From Rhodospirillales bacterium (lineage in GTDB: Bacteria; Pseudomonadota; Alphaproteobacteria; Acetobacterales; Acetobacteraceae), in the NCBI GenBank assembly GCA_025352565.1, contig JANXTF010000095.1:1-64000 (forward strand): a stretch of DNA of 64,000 bases, read 5' to 3'. Under the pieces are notes generated by a model, which made no database searches, was not told the origin of the DNA, and worked only from the letters and a program-made list of their open reading frames with translations. Made by a program: the position numbers and the translations under genes. Of the stretch, positions 35,024 through 43,375 are shown one piece after another (position 1 is the stretch's first letter; every line of letters begins with the position of its first letter).

Positions 35024-36580
35024 TCACTTGAAGTGCGTCGCCTCCGTAATGAGCGGCCCCAGCGACAGCGAGCCCTTCAGGTCGTAGCCGTAATCCAGAT
35101 CGTCCCGCCGCACCCAGGCCTGCAACGTCTCCTGCAACGGCACCGCGCAGACCTGGGCGACGATCTTGCGCTGCGCCTCCTGCCAAAGAGCCACCTGCTT
35201 CTTCTCGTCCGGCTCGTGCCGTGCCGCGTCGATCTCGGCATCGGCCGCGTTGCAATGGCTGAAATTGGTCACGCCCGTCGGCGTGCCGACGGTGCTTCGG
35301 CTGTGGAAGAACTGCGTCAGGTAGATGTCCGCGATCGGGAACCGCGCGGCCGAATAATACACCATGCTGCTCAAATCCTTGCGGATCATCTGATGATAAG
35401 TCGCATGCTCCACCACCTGGAGATCGAGGATGATCCCCGCCCGCTTCAGCTCGGCCTGCACCACCTGCATCTGCGACAGCATCGACGGCAGCTGCGTATG
35501 GACCACCTTCAGCGTGATCCCGTTCGGATATCCCGCCTCGGTGAGCAGGGCTTTCGCGCGGGCCAGATCGAATTGCGGCAGCCCGTTATCGGCGGTGAAG
35601 CCGAGATAGCCGACCGGGACCACGCTCTGCCCCTCGCGGGCCACGTCCTTGCCCTGGAACTTCGCCAATTCCGGTCGATTGACCGCATAGGCGATCGCCC
35701 GCCGCACCCGCACATCGTCCAGCGGCTTCTGGCTCATGTTCAGGCTGAGCGTGGTCAGTTCGCCCGGCTCGAACACGTCCACCACGGCATGCTCGATCTT
35801 GCGCGTCCGATCGACCCAGGTCTGGTCCTGCATGCCGTATTCGAGGTCGATCTCGCCGTTCTGGAACGCGAGGTCGCGCGAGGCATTGGAGGGCAGGAAC
35901 CGATAGCTGATCTTCTCGATCTTCGGCGCGCCGCGGAAATAGCCCGGGAACGAGACCAATTCGAGCGACTGATTGGCCGCGATCGAGGCGAACGCGAACG
36001 GCCCGGTCCCGATCGGCGCCCGCGCGTAATTGTCGCCCAGCTTCTCCACGGCCTTTTTGGAGACGTTGAAGCCGCCGGAGTAGTTGGTCAGCAGCCCGAG
36101 CAGGCTCGGCACCGTGTCCTTGAGCATGATCCGCACCGTGGCCGGATCGACCGCCTCGACCTTGTCGAACGCCGCGAAATCGGCCGAGAACGCCGACCGC
36201 TTCGGGTCCGCCGCTTTTTGCAGGCTGAACACCACATCCTCGGCCGTCAGCGCGCCATAGTCGCCGTGGAACTTCACGCCTTGCCGCAGATGGAAGGTCC
36301 AGACCTTTTTGTCGGCGCTGCTCTCCCAGCTGGTCGCGAGGTCCGGCTCGATCAGCTGCGGGTCCATGCTGCCCGGCTTGAACCGCACCAGCCCGTTGAA
36401 CATCCAGACCACGACGGTGCGGTCGATGGTGGACACCGCGAAATGCGGGTCGAGCCGGCCCACATCCTGGGCGGCCATGCCGACGGTCAGCGTGGTTTTC
36501 GGCGCGGCATGGGCAGCGGGCGCGAAGGCGACGGGCGCGAAGGCGGCGGCAGCGGCGAGCAACGCGGCCCGGAATGTCAT
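35024..36580 (-). CDS. Peptide-type ABC substrate-binding protein (family 5), system 1
   Basis: The protein is 518 residues. The Sec signal MTFRAALLAAAAAFAPVAFA ends near AHAAP, and the ribosome site is AGGGGAAC. The mature protein has the family-5 pattern TSWESSADKKVWTFHLRQGVKFH, LTAEDVVFSLQ, GTGPFAF and VRRAIAYAVNRPELA, and ends with LKGSLSLGPLI. It is periplasmic and delivers the ligand to the DppBC-type channel encoded downstream. The ligand is not predictable from sequence. Confidence 0.93.
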   Translation of the reverse strand: MTFRAALLAAAAAFAPVAFAPAAHAAPKTTLTVGMAAQDVGRLDPHFAVSTIDRTVVVWMFNGLVRFKPGSMDPQLIEPDLATSWESSADKKVWTFHLRQGVKFHGDYGALTAEDVVFSLQKAADPKRSAFSADFAAFDKVEAVDPATVRIMLKDTVPSLLGLLTNYSGGFNVSKKAVEKLGDNYARAPIGTGPFAFASIAANQSLELVSFPGYFRGAPKIEKISYRFLPSNASRDLAFQNGEIDLEYGMQDQTWVDRTRKIEHAVVDVFEPGELTTLSLNMSQKPLDDVRVRRAIAYAVNRPELAKFQGKDVAREGQSVVPVGYLGFTADNGLPQFDLARAKALLTEAGYPNGITLKVVHTQLPSMLSQMQVVQAELKRAGIILDLQVVEHATYHQMIRKDLSSMVYYSAARFPIADIYLTQFFHSRSTVGTPTGVTNFSHCNAADAEIDAARHEPDEKKQVALWQEAQRKIVAQVCAVPLQETLQAWVRRDDLDYGYDLKGSLSLGPLITEATHFK

Positions 36581-36700
36581 GACGATGTTCCCCTGGTTCC
36601 TGTCGGCAGCCTAGCGCGTGCCGCGCGATTGTGAAGGCGATCAATGCGGGGTGCCGTCGGTCTGAGAACCTTGGCGCGTCATGGGGGCGGCTGGCCTCCG

Positions 36701-37711
36701 TCAGCCTCCGGTCGCCACATGGCCCCGGGTCGCGACATGGCCCCCGGTCGCCACGTGGCATCGTGCCGAATGACCGGCCGCGACCGCCGCCAGCACCTGC
36801 GGCGCGTCGCAGCCGGGTTGGACCGAAGGGCAGCGGGGCGCGAAACGGCAGCCGGTCGGCATGGCGTCCAGGCCGGGCACCCGCCCGGGGATCGCCAGCA
36901 ATTCCTGGTCGTCCAGGTCCATGCGCGGAATGGCTGCGAACAAGGCGCGCGTGTAGGGGTGCGCGGGGCGGGCGAAGATGGCGTCGACGCCGGCCTGCTC
37001 GACGATCTGGCCGGCATACATCACCGCCACGCGGTCGGCGATCTGCGCCACCACGCCCATGTTGTGGGTGATGAACAGCACCGCCATGCCGTGGCGCGCG
37101 CGCAGGTCGGCGAGCAATCCCAGCACCTGGGCCTGGATGGTGACGTCGAGCGCCGTGGTGGGCTCGTCGGCCAACAGCAGCGCGGGCTCGCAGGCAAGCG
37201 CGATGGCGATCATCACGCGCTGGCGCATCCCGCCGCTGAACTGGTGCGGATAGTCGTGGAAGCGGCTCGCGGCCGAGGGAATCTTCACTTCCTCCAGCAT
37301 CGCCAACGCCTTGGCGGCAGCGGCGGCGCGCGACAGGCCACGGTGCAGCAGCAGCGCCTCCATGACCTGGGCACCAACCGTCATCACCGGGTTGAGGCTG
37401 GTCATCGGCTCCTGGAAGATCATCGCCATGCGGCCGCCGCGCAATCTGTCCATGCCGGATTCGGGCAGGTCCGCGATGTCGGCGCCGTCGAGCAGCACGC
37501 GGCCGCTGACCCGCCCCGGCGGGGGCACGAGGCCCATCACGGACAGCGCCGTCATCGACTTGCCGCAGCCGCTTTCACCCACCAGCGCCAGCGTCTCGCC
37601 GCGCCGGACCTCGAGCGAGACGCCATCGACGGCCGCGTGCCATGCCGGGCCGATGCGGAACTCGGTCCGCAACCCGTCCAGCCGCAACACGATTTCATCG
37701 TCAGGGTCCAT
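36701..37711 (-). CDS. Peptide-type ABC importer ATPase (DppD-like), system 1
   Basis: The protein is 336 residues. Walker [10 protein letters not shown] is near 45-53, with signature QFSGGMRQR, Walker [14 protein letters not shown] and the C-terminal motif [15 protein letters not shown]. The last 18 residues are three HVATxG units encoded by an 18-bp tandem repeat, an extension not expected in DppD. It is first in the operon and lies 120 bases from the binding protein. It is divergent from the acyltransferase gene across 41 bases. Confidence 0.92.
   Translation of the reverse strand: MDPDDEIVLRLDGLRTEFRIGPAWHAAVDGVSLEVRRGETLALVGESGCGKSMTALSVMGLVPPPGRVSGRVLLDGADIADLPESGMDRLRGGRMAMIFQEPMTSLNPVMTVGAQVMEALLLHRGLSRAAAAAKALAMLEEVKIPSAASRFHDYPHQFSGGMRQRVMIAIALACEPALLLADEPTTALDVTIQAQVLGLLADLRARHGMAVLFITHNMGVVAQIADRVAVMYAGQIVEQAGVDAIFARPAHPYTRALFAAIPRMDLDDQELLAIPGRVPGLDAMPTGCRFAPRCPSVQPGCDAPQVLAAVAAGHSARCHVATGGHVATRGHVATGG
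36710..36763. repeat. 18-bp tandem repeat, three copies, at C-terminus of DppD-like gene
   Basis: Units GGTCGCCACATGGCCCCG (36710-36727), GGTCGCGACATGGCCCCC (36728-36745) and GGTCGCCACGTGGCATCG (36746-36763) are in frame on the minus strand. They encode [12 protein letters not shown] and HVATGG, two codons before the stop. Confidence 0.88.
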
Positions 37712-37752
37712 GCCTTGCCAGCGTGCGGCGGGCGGGCCAAAGGTGCAACCGC

Positions 37753-38391
37753 ATGTTCAAAGACCCCGCGTCCGGCGCCAAGGAGCTTGGCGCCAAGCCC
37801 GACATCCATCGAACCGCATCGGTTCGCGCGACCATTTTCGGGCGGTTCTGCGAGGTGGGCGCGCGCACCAAGATCGCGGAAAGCGCATTGGGCGATTACA
37901 GCTACGTGGTGAACGACAGCGACATCATCTACGCCACCATCGGCAAGTTCTGCTCGATCGCGGCCCAGACGCGAATCAATCCCGGCAACCATCCGCTGGA
38001 CCGCGTGGCGTTGAACCATTTCACCTACCGGTCGAGCGCCTACGGGCTCGGCGCGGACGATCCGGCGTTCTTCGAGTGGCGGCGGGCGAGCCCGGTGGTG
38101 CTGGGGCATGACGTGTGGGTCGGTCACGGCGCGACGATTCTGCCGGGCATCACCATCGGCAACGGGGCCGCGATCGGCGCGGGCGCCGTGGTCAGCCGCG
38201 ATGTTCCGGCATTCGCGATCGTGCTCGGCGTGCCGGCCCGGCTGCACCGTTATCGGTTTCCGCCCGAGGAGGTGGACGCGTTGCAGCGCATCGCATGGTG
38301 GGACTGGCCGCACGAGAAGCTGGGGGCGGCGATGGCGGATTTCCGCACGCTCGGCGCCACGGCATTCTGCCGCAAACACGATCCGGAGTGA
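37753..38391 (+). CDS. Hexapeptide-repeat acyltransferase resembling the phosphonate-cluster family (TIGR03308-like)
   Basis: The protein is 212 residues forming a left-handed beta-helix. Characteristic stretches are [82 protein letters not shown] and the C-terminal [10 protein letters not shown] recall this combination from the acyltransferase found in phn (phosphonate) operons. No phn genes are nearby, so the substrate is open; generic xenobiotic acetyltransferases are the alternative. Confidence 0.8.
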   Translation: MFKDPASGAKELGAKPDIHRTASVRATIFGRFCEVGARTKIAESALGDYSYVVNDSDIIYATIGKFCSIAAQTRINPGNHPLDRVALNHFTYRSSAYGLGADDPAFFEWRRASPVVLGHDVWVGHGATILPGITIGNGAAIGAGAVVSRDVPAFAIVLGVPARLHRYRFPPEEVDALQRIAWWDWPHEKLGAAMADFRTLGATAFCRKHDPE

Positions 38392-38450
38392 TCGACCGCA
38401 TCCATTCGGGCGGAGGGAACGTTGTGTCGGCACAACTCATCGAGGTTTTC

Positions 38451-39059
38451 ATGTTCCGCCGCACCGCCCTGCTCGCCTCCCTCTCGCTGTTCTCCGCCGG
38501 CCTCGCTTCGGCGGGCGCGTTCGCGCAGTCGCCGCCGGTTCGCGTGCGCGGGACCGCCGAGGCGGTTTCGGCGGACATGCTGACGGTCGCCATGCGCGAG
38601 GGCAGCAAGCTGGAGATCAAGCTGACCCAGCCGCTTGCCGTGGTGACGCTGCAACGCGTGGCGGTGGCCGACATCGAGCCGGGCGCCTTCATGGCCATCG
38701 TGAGCAAGCCCGGCACCGATAACCTCGAGGCGGTTTCGGTGACTTATTTTCCGCCCGGCGCCCCGGTGCCGCGCGAAGGCCAATTCCCGTGGGATCTCCC
38801 CAATACCACGATGACCAACGCCGCCGTGTCGGGAGCCGTGACCTCGGCCGCCGGAGACGAGGTCGCGCTCGCGTTCAGGGGCCGAACCGCCAAGCTGACC
38901 ATCCCGCCCGGCACGCCGGTGGTGACGCAGGTTCCGGGACAGGTCGCCGACCTGAGGCCGGGCGTGCCGGTGTTCCTGTTCGCGACCAAGGCCGCCGACG
39001 GGTCGCTGTCGGCGGCGCGGATCACGGTGGGCAAGGATGGGGTGAACCCGGCGTCCTGA
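38451..39059 (+). CDS. Secreted protein of unknown function
   Basis: The protein is 202 residues with a Sec signal (MFRRTALLASLSLFSAGLASAGAFAQ). The mature part is beta-rich, with repeated patterns GTAEAVSADMLTVAMREGSKLEI and VTSAAGDEVALAFRGRTAKLTIPPGTP. These look like two OB/DUF5666-like small domains. GTG 38424 has a better ribosome site (GGAGGG) and would add nine residues before the signal; ATG 38451 gives a cleaner signal peptide. A 15-bp duplication lies just after the stop. Confidence 0.72.
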   Translation: MFRRTALLASLSLFSAGLASAGAFAQSPPVRVRGTAEAVSADMLTVAMREGSKLEIKLTQPLAVVTLQRVAVADIEPGAFMAIVSKPGTDNLEAVSVTYFPPGAPVPREGQFPWDLPNTTMTNAAVSGAVTSAAGDEVALAFRGRTAKLTIPPGTPVVTQVPGQVADLRPGVPVFLFATKAADGSLSAARITVGKDGVNPAS

Positions 39060-39065
39060 ACGCCG

Positions 39066-39095
39066 GCGCGCCGCCCACCGGCACGCCGCCCACCG
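39066..39095. repeat. 15-bp tandem duplication just after a stop codon
   Basis: GCGCGCCGCCCACCG (39066-39080) is followed by GCACGCCGCCCACCG (39081-39095), beginning six bases after the TGA of the secreted-protein gene. Confidence 0.75.
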
Positions 39096-39120
39096 ATGCG
39101 GCGTGTTCGATGACGGGAAA

Positions 39121-40851
39121 TCACATCGTCAGGCGGCGCGTGGCGTACGCGTAAAGCGGGCGCCACAGCACGCGGTTGAAAGCCAGCACGAACATCGACA
39201 TCACCACCACGCCGAGCACGATGCGCGGGAAATCGCCCGCATCGGTTGCCCGCGCGATGTAGGCACCCAGGCCATGGGCCTCCAGCTTGGTGTCGCCCCA
39301 GGTGGCGACCTCGGCCACGATCGCGGCATTCCACGATCCGCCGGACGCGGTGATGGCGCCGGTCACATAATACGGGAAGATGCCGGGCAGGATCACCTTG
39401 CGCCACCACAGCCAGCCGCTGACGTGGAAACTGTTGGCCGCCTCCCGCATGTCGCCGGGGAACGCCGAGGCGCCGGCGATCACGTTGAACAAGATGTACC
39501 ATTGCGTGCCGAGGATCATCAGCGGCGTCAGCCAGATGTCGGCGCTGACGTGGAAATACACGATCAGGATCACGAAGATCGGAAACAGCAGGTTGGCCGG
39601 GAACGCCGCCACGAACTGGGCCGCCACCTGGATGCGCCGCGCCCAGTCGGGCCGCAGGCCGATCCAGACGCCGATCGGCACCCAGATCAGGCTCGCCAGC
39701 GCGATCAGCACCACCACGCGCAACAGCGTGATGCAGCCGAGCAGCAGCGCCTGACCGAGATCGGCGAGGCCCACGTCATGCGAATGGATGTAATCGACGA
39801 TGCGCCACACGGCGGCGGCGGCCACCAGGGCAACGAGGCCCAGAAACACGACGTCGCCGAGCCGCGACGGGGTGCGCGCCACCTCGGCGCGGCGCGCGCG
39901 GACCGGCAGCGCCAGACGCAGGGTGCCGACCGTGCCGAGCACGTCGCCGAGCCGGTGGCCCATCACCCGCAGCACGCGGGTGCGGCGCAGCAGCTTCAGC
40001 ACCCACGGGTCCTCGCCCTTGGCGCTGGCCACGATCTCGAAGCGAAACTTGGCCGACCACGCCACCAGCGGGCGGAACAGGAACTGGTCGTACAGCACGA
40101 TCACCACCAGCATCGCGACGATCGCGTAGAAGATCGCCGCGATGTCGCGCTTGTCGAGCGCCAGCGCCACGTACGAGCCGATGCCCGGCAGCTTCCAGCT
40201 CGCATCGCCCAGGGTGATCGCCTCGGACGCGACCACGAAGAACCAGCCGCCCGACATCGACAGCATCATGTTCCATACGAGGCCGGGCATGCCGAACGGC
40301 ACTTCGAGGCGCCAGAAGCGCTGCCAGCCGGTGAGGCGGAAGCTTTTCGTCACCTCGTCCAGATCGGCCGGCAGCGTGGTCAGCGACTGGTAGAAGCTGA
40401 ACGCCATGTTCCAGGCCTGGCTGGTGAAGATCGCGAAGATCGCGGCGAACTCCAGTCCCGCGACCTGGCCCGGGAACAGTCCCATGAAGAATGCCGTTGT
40501 GAACGACAGGAAGCCCAGGATCGGCACCGATTGCAGGATATCCAGCATCGGCACCATCACCAGCCCCGCGCGCCGGCTTTTGGCCGCCAAGGGGGCGAAG
40601 GTGAAGGTGAACAGCAGCGATGCCGCCAGGGCCGCGAACATCCGCATGGTGGTCCGCAGCGCGTATTCCGGCAGGTTCAGCGGATCGAGGTCGACCGACG
40701 TGGCATTCGGCGCGTCGAGCGGCTTGAACGTGTCGGGCGTCACCTGCACGACGGCGATCAGGGCGCCGAACACGCAAAGCAGCGTCAGCAGGTCCCAGAT
40801 GTTGGGCATGCGCCGGCCGGAGGCCAGGGCTGGAAAGGTGGTGGTCGACAT
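39121..40851 (-). CDS. Duplicated-domain ABC permease of the anion/nitrate-sulfonate type, orphan
   Basis: The protein is 576 residues and contains two homologous permease halves. Each has an EAA-like loop: LDEVTKSFRLTGWQRFWRLEVPFGMPG in the first half and MREAANSFHVSGWLWWRKVILPGIFPY in the second. The halves are linked near 270-340 by a cytoplasmic stretch. The layout corresponds to COG4986-type anion transport permeases. The normally adjacent ATPase is absent: downstream is a convergent gene and upstream is the divergent lacI region. The ligand is unknown. Confidence 0.85.
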   Translation of the reverse strand: MSTTTFPALASGRRMPNIWDLLTLLCVFGALIAVVQVTPDTFKPLDAPNATSVDLDPLNLPEYALRTTMRMFAALAASLLFTFTFAPLAAKSRRAGLVMVPMLDILQSVPILGFLSFTTAFFMGLFPGQVAGLEFAAIFAIFTSQAWNMAFSFYQSLTTLPADLDEVTKSFRLTGWQRFWRLEVPFGMPGLVWNMMLSMSGGWFFVVASEAITLGDASWKLPGIGSYVALALDKRDIAAIFYAIVAMLVVIVLYDQFLFRPLVAWSAKFRFEIVASAKGEDPWVLKLLRRTRVLRVMGHRLGDVLGTVGTLRLALPVRARRAEVARTPSRLGDVVFLGLVALVAAAAVWRIVDYIHSHDVGLADLGQALLLGCITLLRVVVLIALASLIWVPIGVWIGLRPDWARRIQVAAQFVAAFPANLLFPIFVILIVYFHVSADIWLTPLMILGTQWYILFNVIAGASAFPGDMREAANSFHVSGWLWWRKVILPGIFPYYVTGAITASGGSWNAAIVAEVATWGDTKLEAHGLGAYIARATDAGDFPRIVLGVVVMSMFVLAFNRVLWRPLYAYATRRLTM

Positions 40852-41050
40852 CCGCGTCCCGTCCCTGGCTGGGGGTGCGAGCCCTTAAAGCTTATCCGTT
40901 GGCGGTTGTCACCCGGCAGCGCGATTGCGGTTTGATGACGCCTGACAACAGCGCAATAGTGCCGTTTCCGCTCAACGGCGGCACTGTCGGGCTGACTTCG
41001 GAATCGTCAAGGGGTCGGCGGAGCATGCGCGCGGCAAAGGTGGGGTTGGC

Positions 41051-41134
41051 ATGAGTGGTGATCGCGCGTGTCGCGTGGATTGGTGCCGGCCCCTGTGGAT
41101 GAACCGGCCCCTGTGTATGAACCGGCCCCTGTAG
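41051..41134 (+). CDS. Possible 27-codon leader frame abutting lacI
   Basis: ATG 41051 opens a frame that runs through two full copies of an 18-bp repeat, giving MNRPLCMNRPL at its end. It stops at TAG 41132-41134, immediately followed by the ATG of the LacI-family gene. It is in the same frame as lacI. Internal ATGs at 41099 and 41117 lie in the repeat copies. Terminating ribosomes could reinitiate at TAG-ATG. No strong ribosome site is visible before 41051 (GGGGTTGGC only). It may be functional or simply an accident of the repeat. Confidence 0.35.
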   Translation: MSGDRACRVDWCRPLWMNRPLCMNRPL

Positions 41135-41139
41135 ATGAA
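41086..41139. repeat. 18-bp tandem repeat, three copies, over the lacI start codon
   Basis: Copies are CCGGCCCCTGTGGATGAA (41086-41103), CCGGCCCCTGTGTATGAA (41104-41121) and CCGGCCCCTGTAGATGAA (41122-41139). Each contains an ATG, all in one frame. The third ATG (41135) is the start of the LacI-family gene, and the third copy alone has TAG just before it. Confidence 0.92.
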
Positions 41140-42157
41140 GCTGTCGACCCCGTTGCCGCGGCGCCCCACCATCCACGACGTCGCCCGCGAAAGCGGCGTG
41201 TCGGTGGCGACCGTGTCCTATGCGCTGAACCGTCCGGAGCGGATCAGCGAGGGCCAGCGCCTGCGCGTGCTGGAGACGGTAGCGGCGCTGGGCTATCAGC
41301 CGAATCGGCTCGCGCAGGGTTTACGGCGCGGTCAGTCCCGGCTGGTCGGGATAAGCGTGCCGCACCTCACCAACGCGTATTTCGCCGAGCTGGTAAACTG
41401 CATCGAGAGTGTCGCCGGCCGCGACGGCTACGAGGTTCTGCAGGTTCTGCATCATCATCGCCCGACGGTAGAGCGTCTGCGGGTGGCAGCCCTGCTGGAC
41501 CATCGCGTCTCCGGCCTGCTCATGGTGCCGAGCGAGCACCCGACCGCGACCCTCGACCTGGCCGCCGCCGCCATGGTTCCGACGGTGGTGTTGGACCGGC
41601 CGCTGCCCGACGCGCGGTTCGACCAGGTTACATTCGACAACCGAGCCGCCATGACCGAACTCGCTCGCCATCTGCTCGGCCTCGGTCATCGCCACATCGC
41701 CTTCGCAGTGAGCCATCCCGGCCTTGTCACCACCCGGCAGCGCATCGAGGCGCTGGGCCGCCTGGCTGCGGACGGCGCGCGTGTGACGCTGTTGCGGCAG
41801 GATGCCACCGAGGCGGCCTACCGGGCGCGGCTCGCTGCCGCCCTGGCGGGCAAAGCCGGCGCGACAGCGGTCATCGCCAGCAACACCCAGGTGGGCCTCT
41901 GGACCCTGCGTGGCCTGCAGGCGATGGGGGTGGACGTGCCCGCAGACGTGTCGCTGCTGGTGTTCGACCATCCGGACTGGGCAGACATCGTGAGGCCGCG
42001 CCTGTCCGTGGTGGACACCCCGGCCGCAGCCATGGCCGAAGCCGCATGGACGATGCTGTGTGCCCGCATGGCCGGCGAGACCGGACCGGCCAGAACCGTC
42101 GAGCTGCGCGCCAGCGTCCGCTTTGCCGAGTCCAGCGGCGCCGTGCGAGGATCTTGA
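41135..42157 (+). CDS. LacI-family transcriptional regulator
   Basis: The protein is 340 residues. The N-terminal HTH is TIHDVARESGVSVATVSYALN (11-31), followed by the hinge helix region YQPNRLAQGLRRGQSRLVG and the periplasmic-binding-like ligand domain with FDNRAAMTELARHLLGLGHR and the C-terminal VVDTPAAAMAEAAW. The length is normal, supporting ATG 41135. Its stop overlaps the -35 box of the downstream promoter, which carries a LacI-type palindrome. It probably represses the sugar-acid genes 42219-46346 until a ligand binds. Confidence 0.92.
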   Translation: MKLSTPLPRRPTIHDVARESGVSVATVSYALNRPERISEGQRLRVLETVAALGYQPNRLAQGLRRGQSRLVGISVPHLTNAYFAELVNCIESVAGRDGYEVLQVLHHHRPTVERLRVAALLDHRVSGLLMVPSEHPTATLDLAAAAMVPTVVLDRPLPDARFDQVTFDNRAAMTELARHLLGLGHRHIAFAVSHPGLVTTRQRIEALGRLAADGARVTLLRQDATEAAYRARLAAALAGKAGATAVIASNTQVGLWTLRGLQAMGVDVPADVSLLVFDHPDWADIVRPRLSVVDTPAAAMAEAAWTMLCARMAGETGPARTVELRASVRFAESSGAVRGS

Positions 42158-42183
42158 CATAAAGCTCAGTTAAACGATTAACA
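42154..42183 (+). promoter_or_regulatory. Promoter with LacI-type operator
   Basis: TTGACA (42154-42159) is a perfect -35 box overlapping the lacI stop. GTTAAACGATTAAC (42169-42182) is a near-perfect palindrome with a central CG, the hallmark of LacI/PurR-type operators. It covers the -10 region (ATTAAC at 42177-42182, 17-base spacer). Binding would block RNA polymerase directly. Transcription would start near 42190, which rules out ATG 42183 as the start of the next gene. Confidence 0.8.
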
Positions 42184-42218
42184 TGGTTTTGGCAGAGCCT
42201 GCCCGGGAGAATGCCGGA

Positions 42219-43352
42219 ATGAGGATCGTAGAAATCGAGACTTCCAGTCACTGGGTCGACTGGTGCAACTGGATGTTCGTCAAGATCATCACCGACGAGG
42301 GCCTCGTGGGCTGGGGGGAGGCCTCGCTGCACGGTGGCCTCCGCAGCGTCGCCGTCGCGATCGAGGAGTTGGGCGAGCACCTGATCGGACAGGACCCGGC
42401 CGGGCCGGAAAAACACTGGTCGAGGCTGAACAACGCCTGGCGCTGGCGCGGGGGCGCCGTCTATTCCACCGCCATGAGCGCGCTGGACCAGGCGTTGTGG
42501 GACATCGAGGGCAAGCGCCTCGGCGTGCCGGTGCATCGGCTGCTGGGCGGCGCGCACCGAACCCGGCTGCGGGTCTACGCAAGCCACTGGCTGCAGGGCG
42601 CCGATACGCCCGACAAGGTTGCCGAGGGCGCGTGCGAAGCGGTGCGCCGCGGCTTCACCGCGTTCAAATGGAGCCCCCTCGATGGCGACCGGCTGCACGA
42701 TGACGAAGCCGGCGAGATCCGCCGTGCCGCCGAGAAGATGGCTGCCGCCCGCGAGGCCGTCGGGCCTGACGTGGACATCTTCATCGAATGCAGCGAGCGG
42801 CTGTCGCCGCGCAGCGCGATCGCACTGGAGGACGCCCTCGCTCCCTACCGTCCCGGCTGGTTCGAGGAGCCGCTGCCCTTCGAGAACCCCGACGCCATGA
42901 TTGCGCTCCAGAAATTGCTGCGCACGCCGATCGCCACCGGGGAACGACTCCTGAACCGCTTCGAATTCCGCCGTTTGATCGAGCACGGCGGGTGCCGCAT
43001 CATCCAGCCCGACATCATGCATGGCGGCGGCTTCACCGAACTTCGCAAGATCGCCGCCCTCGCCGACACCTATTTCATCCCAGTGGCACCGCATAATCCC
43101 GGCGGGCCCATTTGCACCGTCGCCTCGATGCACCTCGCCGCCGCGATACCGAACTTCTTCATCCTGGAGCAGATGGAGCCGCAGCGCGCGCTGCGGGACG
43201 CCTGTTCGACCGTGCCCATCCGGTTCGAGGACGGCTGCTTCGTCTTGCCCGAAACCCCGGGTCTCGGCCTGGAGCCGGACTTCGAGCGCCTGCGCGAGCT
43301 GTCGTTCCGGCCGCAGCCACGCCGCGAACGAAGCGGGTCGCTGTACAGCTGA
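42219..43352 (+). CDS. Enolase-superfamily sugar-acid dehydratase (mandelate racemase/DgoD-like)
   Basis: The protein is 377 residues from ATG 42219. An N-terminal capping domain contains YSTAMSALDQALWDIEGKRLGVPVHRLLGG. The barrel has FTAFKWSPLDG, metal-site candidates Glu190 (FIECSER), Glu216/217 (WFEEPLPFEN) and Glu242 (ATGERL), then QPDIMHGGGFTELRKIA and His292 in PVAPHNPGGP. The overall pattern is that of acid-sugar dehydratases such as galactonate dehydratase. At the first metal position the usual Asp-x-His-Gly-Arg is ECSER here, so specificity is uncertain. It is the first gene of the LacI-controlled operon. Confidence 0.88.
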   Translation: MRIVEIETSSHWVDWCNWMFVKIITDEGLVGWGEASLHGGLRSVAVAIEELGEHLIGQDPAGPEKHWSRLNNAWRWRGGAVYSTAMSALDQALWDIEGKRLGVPVHRLLGGAHRTRLRVYASHWLQGADTPDKVAEGACEAVRRGFTAFKWSPLDGDRLHDDEAGEIRRAAEKMAAAREAVGPDVDIFIECSERLSPRSAIALEDALAPYRPGWFEEPLPFENPDAMIALQKLLRTPIATGERLLNRFEFRRLIEHGGCRIIQPDIMHGGGFTELRKIAALADTYFIPVAPHNPGGPICTVASMHLAAAIPNFFILEQMEPQRALRDACSTVPIRFEDGCFVLPETPGLGLEPDFERLRELSFRPQPRRERSGSLYS

Positions 43353-43375
43353 AACACTCAGGGAGGAAAATAACA

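Noticed and set aside
39103-40935. 610-codon plus-strand open frame opposite the duplicated permease
   Set aside because: His/Arg/Gln-rich low-complexity translation without motifs, lying fully antisense to a permease with clear EAA loops.
42183-42218. Upstream ATG 42183 as start of the enolase-superfamily gene
   Set aside because: It lies directly on the operator/-10 region and upstream of the expected transcription start; ATG 42219 gives the normal family N-terminus.
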